This document shows, piece after piece, positions 23,375 to 33,323 of a stretch of DNA of 64,000 bases. This DNA comes from Histoplasma ohiense (Eukaryota; Ascomycota; Eurotiomycetes; Onygenales; Ajellomycetaceae), in assembly GCA_017607445.1 (NCBI GenBank), contig JAEVHH010000004.1:5828001-5892000 (forward strand). Direction: 5' to 3'. The notes below the pieces were generated by a model, which had not been told where the DNA came from, searched no databases, and worked only from the letters and a program-made list of their open reading frames with translations. The position numbers and the translations under genes were made by a program. Each line of letters starts with the position of its first letter. Positions within the stretch are counted from its first letter, which is position 1.

Positions 23375-25481
23375 GAAGAGGGACAGCTCCAGAATGACGG
23401 AGGATAGACAGAGCTTGGGGAATGGGGAAATTGGAGTGTGAGGGAGAAGCTGAGGGGGAGATGGATTGGTGGATTGGTGGATTGGTGGATCAGAACGTGG
23501 GGATCAATGGGGCATGGGCGAGACGGAGATCAAGTGGTTTGGTGGTTGTGGTAGTGGTGGGTGGTGGATGTGGAAGTTGACGATGCCCCGGACGAGCCGC
23601 GCGCCGTGGTGGGTTTGGTGGGTTTGGCGGGTTTCGGGGCTGGGGCTGGGGCCGACTCCAGGCCAAGCCCCGACGGAGCCTCCGCTTTGGATTTGCTCTG
23701 GAGTCTGCTACGACAGTGGGTTCGAACAGCGATTCTTCATATATAAGTTTCTTCCTCTACATCATCAATATTATTATTATCATCATCTTCTTCTTTTGAT
23801 TCTTCTTCTCGCTGTTGTTCTTCCTCCTATGATTGTTTAATTATTGACCAATTGTTATTACTGGTGCATGCTGATAGCAAGCAATGGTATGAAAATTTAG
23901 ATGAAATATGAAAATACTGTTAAATATAGCTTTTCATGGCAAACAGCATCTGACTTGGAAGTTCATTGGCGGCCGTGGCAGTAAAAGAGAAAAAGACCCT
24001 GTCTTTGCTCAGACTTAGTGTTACTGGTTCTTCCACTCAACGAATGCGGCAAATGGCAAAACCAGCTCGTGCCCACCGCATACATGTAAGGAGTGAGGGA
24101 AACGGAAGAATATGGAGAGGAAAATGATGGAGGAAACAAAGAATCAATGAAAAACCACTCATGAACGAACAACCGCCCATAAATATCTCATTCTGTGCCT
24201 CCTCCACAATGCCAAAAACGAAAAAAGAAAAAAGAAAAAAAAAAAAGAAAAACCCGCTGATTCCCACGACCCTGGTCGCTTTCCCACGTTTTTTCTTGAC
24301 ACTATTTCGTATTATTATTCTTAGCTCATTGAGTTACTGTACTCAGTTCGCTGCTTGCAGATACTAGCTATGCCCGCTATATCTCCACCGCTCCCTCCAG
24401 GCTCCAGATGCCCCTGCCGTGCCGTCTCGTTTCGTATAGCTCGGTGTATTTTAATTACGCACGGGCCTGTCTTCTGTCCACGTCGCGTCCCGGTATCTGT
24501 GACCTGGATCCCTGCTGCAGCTCACGCGGCAACCCAGGTATCGAGTACCACCCGCATCACTTAAAGTTTTGTCCAGCCCCTTCCCGCGAAATGACGACTC
24601 AACCAATGCCTCTTCAGCACACGCACGTCAACGGAGCCCAGCCCAGGAAGCCAGCAGGGAAGCCAGGAACCCAAGCCAAGTCGGAGTCGGATCGAGCTAC
24701 ACAGAACATCGTGATATTCATGGTCATGGTCATGGCGATAGAAATGATTCAAATTGATGAACCGGATGCAGTTCGGAATGAAGGCAAACTGACTGGACAA
24801 CACACAGCACAAGGGCCAAAAAAAAAAAAAAAAAAGGGTTGAATGGAGAGAGCATACTTTTTCCTCACTAATCCCGCATCCAAACCCCGGAAATACTAGT
24901 CGTCTCTTGCCACCTACCTGTTTTAACTAAGAAATGCAAATATGCCAAGTTAGCTTAGGGCAGAGGAAGACCAAATTGTGCATGGCACAAAAACATAAAT
25001 ATAAAGCAGCAACGGGGGAAACAAGGCAAAGTGATAGCCTGGAAAACATGACGACTACACCTGTCACGTCCAAATAGAAGCTACTCTGCTGTGCTGCCCC
25101 CCAGTACACACTGCACCCCTCCAATCCCAATTCCTTCCTGTCAACAAAGAAATGAAAGGGGTGGAAATAATGAGAGAGAGATTTCACTTTTTGCCGGCAG
25201 GTGATGGCTTGACCTTCTAGTCATTTTTCAAATTTACTAAAAATATACATTATTAGGTACCTGTACAGTCCGGAGTTACTCCGGGCATACTGCACATGTT
25301 CTCCACACCGTGCATTGTCACCGATAGAGGAGAACTCAAATCATATACATCTCAACCATGTAGATAGAAACAAAGGGCAACCCAGACCCGATGTGATTTG
25401 TTCAGCTGGCAGGGAGATTCTCTGTTTACGAGAATAAATAAATATCTATATCCATAGGGGGAGAGAGGAATATGCAGTACA

Positions 25482-25497
25482 TACGGAGTACTCCGTA
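25482..25497. promoter_or_regulatory. Perfect 16-base palindrome containing CGG-N6-CCG
   Basis: TACGGAGTACTCCGTA is its own reverse complement. CGG triplets in inverted orientation six bases apart are the classic site shape for some fungal Zn2Cys6 regulators (for example the Ppr1/UaY class). No gene lies within about 2 kb, so it may equally be a dispersed repeat motif. A half-copy (TACGGAGTAC) recurs near 35756-35765. Confidence 0.35.
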
Positions 25498-26583
25498 CAA
25501 CAAACAGCGTTGGGCTTCGGCATGAATCAAGTGATTCAAGCCACATTTGTTTTTGTAAACCTATTTTTCAATTTTTCATTTCTTTTTTGACAAATCACTT
25601 TTTGTTCCTTTCTTTCTTTCACTTTGACAGTTGTTTGGCAACACACAAAACGTCCACAAGGGAAGAGGGAAGGGAGTATTCTATAGCTAGTTTCCTTGCT
25701 CTTCTTTGGTGGCTTTCATCATCATTTTACTTTTTACTTATTTATTTACGCTGTAGTAGTTATACATGATAAAATCATATGAGTTGGGTCACGACGACGA
25801 TCTCTTTGTGCCAATCATAACTGACTCGAGAGCCATCTATCCTTCCCATTTGCTCAAGAAGATCTTAACCGAACAAACCGTGCTGGAGGTGGTTATGCAC
25901 TTTAGTGGCGTCCAGCCCATGTTCATTTTCCACCTAACATCCAAGCAAAGTTCCAGGTTCCAGGTTTGTGGTTGTGCCTGCGTGTGCGCCAGTATTATTC
26001 TTGTCCGGACTGTAACGGAGTTGAGCTTCGTAGATTTTTCAGCACCGCGAGTTGGTCGCCTGTTTCCCCCTCCCCCCTTCCCCCCCGGGGCCTCCCCTCC
26101 AAAATAAAAAAGGCCAGGCAGAATAAAGGACAAAACAAGCTCCGTTGCTTATTTAGTGTTGATTACTCCTTGTTTCAACCACCAAGGCACCCCGCCATGC
26201 CGTCAACTGTTGTTATGCCTCGTGGAAACTATTCGCGATATATAACTAAGATTTGGGACGTTTCGCTTCCGCTTAGAAAAGATATTGATATTTAGTAACT
26301 ACATTTTTCGTATGAAGCACTTGGGGTCAAGGACGAGAGTTTCTTACGTGCCAGCCACCAACTCAGGAACATCCTAAGTATTGTGGTGTTGAGGCACCTT
26401 GAACATCTACATAGCTATAAAATTACCCAGGCTTGCTGGTGGAGGTGCCAACGATTGATTGCTTCATAGACTATAGTTAGTAGGCAGCAGTGAGGAAAAT
26501 GGTAAGATGAGTATGAATAGTTTCTACAATAAGAATTTGGTTGAATAATTTTGATCAATGCTTCATCAGGGGGAAGAGAAGAG

Positions 26584-26612
26584 AAAGGGAAAAAGGGAAA
26601 AAGGGAAAAAGG
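26584..26612. repeat. GGGAAAAA tandem repeat
   Basis: Three to four head-to-tail copies of an 8-base unit in non-coding sequence. Confidence 0.8.
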
Positions 26613-27807
26613 GAAATACAACCGACCGAGATCCTCTCTCATTGGGGAAATATTTAGCACATTCAGAATGCAAAGCAGCATCGAAGCGTTTGTGGCTTGA
26701 CACCCCCTTATCCTGATGAAGAATCTCGAAATCAAAAACTGTATTCACCACTAAATATCAACTGGAACCAGCCAACCAGCCACGCACGGGAAAGAGAGCA
26801 GAGATCTATCACCAATCCGACAAGAAGAAAATCCAAAACCCAAAACCCTCCTCTCAAAATCCGCTCCGCCACTCTCGCGTCTTCACCACCTCTACCTCAG
26901 CCCTAGGAACTATCTATGGCGGCTGCCAGCTTAGCGAGATTGTGCACAAATCGCCACGATGCCGGACAGTTAAGCTGAGCCGAGAGAGTATCTGCTCTCC
27001 CCCTGGACCCCGCGGCAAGGGAAGGCTATTTGCGTACAAACGGCATATTGTACATGTACAAAGAGGGAGCCTCTGATATTGGAATTGCGTAATTATTCTT
27101 AGGGGGTGGTTAAGACATGGCTGTAGACGGTGTGGAAGCTTCACGCGTTTGATGGCAGAAAACGTTGAGCTTACAGTAGAATTATCGCAAGTGAGGAGAA
27201 GAGTTTGGTTTTTGTTAGAGAGTATGTATGTATTTGTTTAGCGTCCCAGGTGGGGTGTAAGCAACGCCTGCGCCCCCGGAGTCTCCCGACGGGCATGGGG
27301 ACGTGCTGCGCTGAAGAGATCTCTATGTATGTATGCACATAGTCAGGGGGAGAACAGGATTTTGTTAGAGAGAAGAGGGGGTGGGGAGCGAATTAATTTA
27401 ATTTATTGTTTTCTTTTTTACTTCTTTGCTTTCCACGCACACATTTTCTTGTTCTGGGGATCATCCTGTACTATGTGTACATGTACATCTATTTTTTTTT
27501 TTTTGCATTTCCTGGAGAAAGACCACCACAGAGGGAGTCCGCTGAATTGAAGAGCTGAATGAGTGCAACTTTCAACTCAATCAGCGAGTGTGCAAGAGCG
27601 ACGAGCCACCTGTCGGTTAAATGCCACGGCAGCCAGGATAAAATTAGCAGAGCGATAAAGTTTCCTTCATGGTCATTGCCGTTGCCTTGATGCCGCCATC
27701 TTCAGCAGTAAAGTCAAGCGTCTCGCTTTCTTATCATTTTCAATTGTTCGTCGGATGGCTTAGCTTCCTGGCCGCAATGGAATAGAAATTTGGCCGAAGA
27801 GAAACAG

Positions 27808-28330
27808 TCATATATTCCTGTGCTCACTTCGCGAGTATCCTTGCAGCCTGGTTGCTAATGCAATCTCGAATCTTTCCTTGCTATATGGTTCTCCTCGCCA
27901 GGTCTCTATCATAGCTGTGACAGGTGGGAAGTCATGCTCAAATATAGGCTCTCCCACACCTCGCATATTGGCAAGAATGGTTTGCGTAAAGTGCCGTCTC
28001 AGGACTTCAGCTGAAACTCGATGGGGATCTTCCTGATCATGACAAACAGGATCAAGTATTCTGCCATTGAGTCCAGTATCCTCATGAAAAAAACAATTTT
28101 ATAATCATCCCGACTCCGTTAGCACGAAAGTTGGGACATCTCTGAATGAAATAAAGACATATATCAGGATTGACTGAAAATATATACTGATTAAGAAGTA
28201 TATTTAGAACCCCATCCATTAAGAGACCGTTCTGAACTGAGTTGATTTTAGATATGTCAACAGCATTATCCATATCTGTGATCCGTCGCCCGTAATTGCG
28301 TTCTATCCAGATGTTCTCATACTCCAGTGG
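27808..28330 (-). pseudogene. Relic of a fungal HNH-nuclease-domain protein (C-terminal part)
   Basis: On the minus strand from about 28353 one frame reads FEAAHIFPLEYENIW, GRRITDMDNAVDISK and KINSVQNGLLMDGVL, then LLNQYIFSVNPD. This resembles the fungal HNH domain (AAHI-P core, KINS-QNG, FDQY-SVNPD). The position where relatives have an acidic-x-His-x-Leu-Phe motif reads LNILLNQY, so the His appears lost. The frame ends in a stop near 28082. A second frame resumes HEDTGLNGRILDPVC, EDPHRVSAEVLRRHF, TQTILANMRGVGEPIFEHDF and ETWRGEPYSKERFE, ending at TGA 27810-27808. The frame change and lost residue indicate a pseudogene. Upstream sequence (28340-28990, minus) is broken into short frames that may be more of the same gene. 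The name rests on remembered family motifs only. Confidence 0.6.
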
Positions 28331-28989
28331 AAATATGTGGGCAGCTTCAAATGGGGCTCAAATACCGTACTGTGCTGTATGCCTGATTTTCCCAGATATA
28401 ACCCATTTTCCATCCCGGCGACACACCCCTTTGGTGAATGAAGGATAGGCAGCGGGATCCATCGCGGCTTATCAAACGTGCCGTCCAAGGTTCATTGGTC
28501 ACCTGGAGAGGTGCTATGTGAGCCCGACGAGTCCACATACGAAATATCAGAATGCGGGATTAGCATTAGATGGATGGTGAGTACTGCATAAAACATGCCA
28601 CTGCTATGAACTTCGTAATCGCCAGGTGCAAGGATAATATCAGTGGCAGTTATGGAACAATTAGAATGCTTGCACCGGACGGTCCAGGGGGTTCCAGCAA
28701 CAAGGAGGATGTTCTCAAGGATCCAGAGCATATTTCGTTCGGCCAACGCACCCCCCTGGTAAAATCTCTCTCAGGATCGGCCTGTCAAGCCATCGAAGAA
28801 ATTAACCTTCCGGAATCCCGGGCGGTCGGCTGGCATATTAATCTAGTACTTAAGAAGATGCAATAGTGAAGATATATCACGAGAGAGGAAGACATCAAGA
28901 ACTTCATGCAGATCACAGTCTTCGGGAGTGGCTGCGCAAAACAGCGGAGGATCAAGGCTCATATGTATGTTGGGGGCCAACAGGGATTA

Positions 28990-29334
28990 TTAATCATCAA
29001 AATATTTTAAACGCGCGGCTATATCCATTGTCTTGGCAGCTTTTACTGAGTTAGCTCCCCGCCAAAGAAGGTGAGATTCAACATCTGTCAAAGACATCTC
29101 CTCCACAGACGCGAACGTTTTCTCTCCCCGTTTCTGTGTATCGCAGTGATCTGGAAATCTTAGCCAGATTTGCGTTATTGAGATCGAGGGGTTCAAGAGT
29201 GATTCCGGCAATTAGATTCTCCTTTGCCCATTGCACTATTGCCCAGTATGGCTCGTTTATTAACCAATCGACAAGCTGATGAGCTGTGCGTATATGCCTT
29301 AGTAGATGAGCTCTGGTGATGATATCCCAGATTG
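28990..29334 (-). pseudogene. Probable coding relic antisense to the 5' end of pac1
   Basis: On the minus strand a frame open from about 29334 reads [38 protein letters not shown] and LEPLDLNNANLAKISRSL. A shift to a second frame near 29110 then gives FASVEEMSLTDVESHLLW and SVKAAKTMDIAARLKYFDD before a stop at 28990. Composition looks like real protein but I cannot name the family. It could be the 5' part of the HNH relic or a separate decayed gene. It overlaps exon 1 and intron 1 of pac1 on the other strand, so chance antisense openness is a live alternative. Confidence 0.35.
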
Positions 29335-30764
29335 AAGCTAAGATTGCTCAGTCACAAATCTATCATCGCATACCTCTCGGCGAATGACCTCCCAAATACC
29401 GCTGCTGCACTCAGGGCGGAGTTGAATCTCACGGAAGAAGACTTCGATGCGACTGCTGTGAAGAAATACGAAACTTTACTAGAGAAAAAATGGACAAGTA
29501 TTGTCCGCTTACAGAAAAAGGCAAGTCTGCGTTGAAGATTCCAATTCGGTTCATTATATCTACAAATGCAACGTCACAGCGGTGACTAATGCTTTCACAG
29601 ATAATGGACCTTGAAGCTCGAAATGTGGCCCTGCAATCCGAACTGGATAACCTCACACCGGCCTCCCTTCTCAAACCCAGACGAGATCCGACCTCTTGGT
29701 TACCTACGCATCCTCCTCGATACTCTCTCGAATCACACCGCGATACCATAAACTGCATTGCTTTCCATCCAAAATTTTCGTCCCTTGCTTCCGGCTCGGA
29801 CGATTTCACGATCAAAATATGGGATTGGGAACTCGGAGAATTAGAGATGACACTCAAGGGCCACACTAGAGCTGTACTTGATGTTGACTACGGCTCCCCT
29901 CAAGGAATTACTATGCTGGCGTCCTGTAGTTCTGATTTATCTGTCAAGCTGTGGGACCCAGCCGAAGGATACAAGAACGTTCGGACTTTATTAGGCCATG
30001 ATCATAGCGTCAGTGCAGTCCGTTTTATACCGTGCAGAAATTTGCTTGCCAGTGCAAGCAGGGACAAGGACGTAAGGATATGGGACGTTACGACAGGATA
30101 TTGTGTAAGGTCAATACAAGGCCACACTGGCTGGGTACGGGATGTTTGCCCATCCTATGATGGAAATTTTCTTTTTTCAAGCGGTGATGACATGACTGCT
30201 CGGCTATGGGATATTTCCGCTATCCCGAATCCGGAAAACAAGGTGACCATGGCCGGTCATGAGCACTTCATTGAATGTTGCGCACTTGCTCCTCCTACCT
30301 CATACCAATACCTTGCACCAGTTGCTGGTCTGAAAGGGCCTTCATATCCAAAGAGTGCAGCAGAATTTATGGCGACAGGGTCACGAGACAAGACCATCAA
30401 AGTCTGGGACGTTCGGGGAACTTGTCTGATGACCCTCATTGGCCATGACAACTGGGTACGGGGGATTGTCTTTCATCCAGCAGGGAAATACCTCCTCTCA
30501 GTGTCCGATGACAGGACATTGCGTTGCTGGGACCTAAGCCAAGAAGGAAAATGTGTGAAAACAATCAAAGATGCCCACGACCGTTTTGTAACCTGCCTGA
30601 GTTGGGCCCCAGGAGTTGCCAAGGATGTACCAGCTATACCTAGCAACACTGTCAAGGGGGAATCTAGCGAGATCAAGGAGACATTAAAATCTCCTGATGT
30701 ACAAATCCGTTGCGTTATCGCCACGGGTAGCGTGGATCGGAAGCTACAGATATTCGCGGCCTGA
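29248..30764 (+). CDS. pac1: Nuclear distribution protein PAC1/NudF (LIS1), dynein regulator
   Basis: Three exons: 29248-29285, 29352-29520, 29601-30764 (456 residues). The 38-base first exon encodes [13 protein letters not shown] and joins to [12 protein letters not shown], restoring the LisH dimerisation motif (about residues 7-39). A coiled coil follows ([21 protein letters not shown], about 58-80), then seven WD40 repeats ending near 453, e.g. [41 protein letters not shown]. Intron 2 begins GC and ends AG (donor GGCAAGT, acceptor CTTTCACAG), a GC-AG intron. LIS1 proteins bind the dynein motor ring and, with NudE, support nuclear migration in hyphae. Ajellomyces species are annotated with two PAC1 paralogues; this may be one of them (inference). 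Its promoter overlaps a gene relic. Confidence 0.93.
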
Positions 30765-32470
30765 TCGCAAGTAGCGAATTCAAAATGTCCAATCGCTCAT
30801 AGCTCATCATGCGGTTTTCTTGCTGCCGTCACTGGATGACTCATGTTGCCAACATTGCAATGATCATCGCCACCAAATCGTAGCTTTTATAAGATTCTTG
30901 CGAGATCTGAGTTCAAGTACAACTCCATTCAAACGTTTGACCCTCTCGCTCTGCAGCTTGGTGTACCCTCGTCGACTCTAATACTTGTAAATCGTGAAAT
31001 GGCGGCTCTGCGCCATGAGATATGAGTAATCCCTGGTAAGCAGACGGGAGGGTATCTTAACTAGTTTGAGTCAATGTTCCTGGGCTCGATACTAGTACTA
31101 TTCGATTTTGGTGGAAGAAAGGAGTATACATTACACATCGGCAGCCTGACATGTCATTTCCCCTTTCCTGATACGATTTAGAGAAGATTTTAAGGGACTA
31201 TAGGCTCCCAGTGACTTGAATGAATTATTCCCTCGGCGATCTCCCATGAAATGTCTATTTGCTCCTTAGATACTGCATAGATAACTTCCTCTCCGTTGCA
31301 TAGATCCACCTAGATTGAGGTCACGTGTTGAAGCTCCCTTCACATCGCGAAGCTAACATCTTTTCTTCCAATGCTAACATGCCCAAAGTAGATACATTTC
31401 TATGATTCTGCTCTGCTGTGCCTCCTTAGGACAAAATACCAACCATATATTTTTAGGATTTGAGCTGGCGACCTCCAAGTGATCAACTTTGCCACAATAC
31501 AACTGACCGACTTCGCGGGGCACAGCTACAAAATTCTAATCGCGATCTAATTGGTCAATGCAGCTTCAAGCCACATTAGCCTCCTGAAAATGCAATCTAT
31601 TTTCGACACTTGTCTGGCTCTGCTTATATTGGATGTGCCACCATCGCCCCTAGCAACGCCTAGCAATTCCAGCATGAATGTTCCTGCAAACCTGCCAGGA
31701 ACCGCACGGCCTCGAGGGTGAAAGGGCGACCTGTCACTTCCAGAATCTCAAGTTTCTCCGGAGCTAAGGCCACCGTATCGTTTCTATTCAAGTTACGTGA
31801 ATGTTCAGGCTCTCTAGTTCATTTAAAACGTGCTCATCCATCCAATGCAGGGTTGGAATTGGCCAGGAGGGAGGGCGGGCGGAGAGAGAGCATGTTGATG
31901 CTTTGTTCCGGAAATTCGCTAAAGCAATCCCTTTGCTTCCTTCAGGAAAAATAGATGACTGGGACCAAAATTCTGTGGTCGTGACGGCCGTGGGGGTTGA
32001 TTCATGTAATTATCAAAGGATGGCGGGACCTGGGAAATATATACAACATCAAGACTAGCTAAATAGAGTCATCTTTCATGCTGTATTTTTAGAGAGGATC
32101 CTCTGGTTTGAATCTTATAACCCCGCTACGAACTTCTGTGGAAATTTTAAACCCTGCTTAATTTTCTAAAACCATAATCAACTGCCCACCCCTGGATATA
32201 TATTTTGATCTGTAGTGTTCGCTGCTGGGAAACAAACACACAGTGCCAACATGAAGCCAAAATCATGAGTTGGCTTCACGCACCAATGCTTTTGACTAAG
32301 AAAGAAACTTGCAAGGGACTTAACCCGCTTAAATCTCACGGATCGCATCATTAAAAAAAATGAAAATGAAAAAAAAAAAAAAAAATTGAAATGAAATGGA
32401 CAAAAAGGAAGAGGAAATAGAAATGGAAAAATGGAAAAGAAGACAATAGGCTAGGAACAAGGGGAGGATA
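30765..32470. other. Gene-poor intergenic region with a tRNA-like remnant
   Basis: No supported gene. A minus-strand stretch at about 31455-31525 resembles a decayed tRNA (A-box-like AGTCGGTCAGTTG and B-box-like AGCTCAAATCC) but lacks pairing acceptor arms. A frame at 31801-32058 has protein-like composition but no family feature. An A-rich run lies at 32366-32383. Confidence 0.4.
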
Positions 32471-33323
32471 TTACATGGAACGAGAGGTGGCATGAAGAGG
32501 AGTTGCACGAGGACCTGAAGATTTTAACCCAAACACATCCAGCATTGCCAAATATTCTTCCTTGTACAAGTATGGTAAAGTCGCCTGAAGATGCTCAGCA
32601 TAATTTGGCATCTGCCTCTTACCCGGGATATCCAAGAGCATTCGGACAACATCCCAGTACTGTGGGAACCACCCAGCCCACTCCCAGTCAAGTATGGCAG
32701 TGATACGGCCGCGCTTGTTGACCATAATATTCCTGGGATTTAGATTGCCATGGGCAAAATGGATCGCATGATTGTCAGTTAGATCATGCCGCTGAACACC
32801 TTGCGTCAGGAAGTAATTGAACTCCTTTTCGCTGTCGAAAGGGCCCCCCCAACGTGACTCGGTCAGGCCGACGCGGACAGTCGAGCTGTTCACGGCTTCA
32901 ATTCGCTCGCCCGTTAACATCTGCAGTTGGGTGAGGTATTCAGCTAGTTGATGGCAGGTGGATATTCTCTGATCACGGTTTAAATTCGCCCACGCTTTGT
33001 TCAGCGGTTCACCGTCTATGTACTCCATCACGATGTACGAGATGTGCTTCTCCTCATCAAACCTGGTGTTGTAGATTTTTGGCACGGGAATGCTTGTGTT
33101 GTCCGCAATAAACCGCATGGTATCGATTTCGCGACGGTCATGTCGGCTCTCTTTCAATACACGGTGCTCGTCTAGACGGGTGACTTGAGGGATGCCGATG
33201 AAAGAATGCGCAAGGTATTGACCGTAGCCGGCTGATAGGCCCTATATTAGTCTACAATATCAAAGAAGCATGGACCTTCTCTCGACGTGTAGCACGCTAT
33301 CGTACCTTTGGGAGTAAAGGCAT
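32471..33323 (-). CDS. Aminoglycoside-phosphotransferase-fold kinase (APH family), small molecule target unknown
   Basis: Two minus-strand exons: 33323-33306 (18 bases, MPLLPK) and 33241-32471, giving 262 residues. The first exon is inferred from a GT-AG junction that keeps frame into GLSAGYGQYLAHSF; a start further downstream is possible. The APH domain shows YIVMEYIDGEPLNKAW (hinge), HGNLNPRNIMVNKRG (catalytic loop, with Asn where most relatives have the catalytic Asp of HGDLNPRN) and TAILDWEWAGWFPQYWDVVR (metal-binding Asp plus fungal signature). The glycine-rich N-lobe is short. Asn in the catalytic position could mean a weak or dead kinase. Members of this fungal family are numerous and mostly unassigned. 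It stands alone between long gene-poor stretches. Confidence 0.8.

Larger units (their letters stand above)
22538..27807. other. 5.3 kb gene-poor region upstream of ganB
   Basis: It holds ganB 5' sequence and a dense set of short tandem repeats: GGTCGT units (23234-23260), GGATGG/GGCTGAAT units (23323-23374), GATTGGTG units (23462-23488), poly-A (24819-24836) and GGGAAAAA units (26584-26612). There is also a 16-base palindrome at 25482-25497. I see no reading frame with family features on either strand. Confidence 0.4.

Noticed and set aside
23466..23840. 124-codon plus-strand Trp/Gly-rich frame
   Set aside because: It is produced by GGTG/GATTGGTG tandem repeats and does not look like a real protein.
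31801..32058. 85-codon plus-strand frame with mixed protein-like composition
   Set aside because: No family recognised and the ends are not defined by good splice sites or an ATG; not enough to call a gene.
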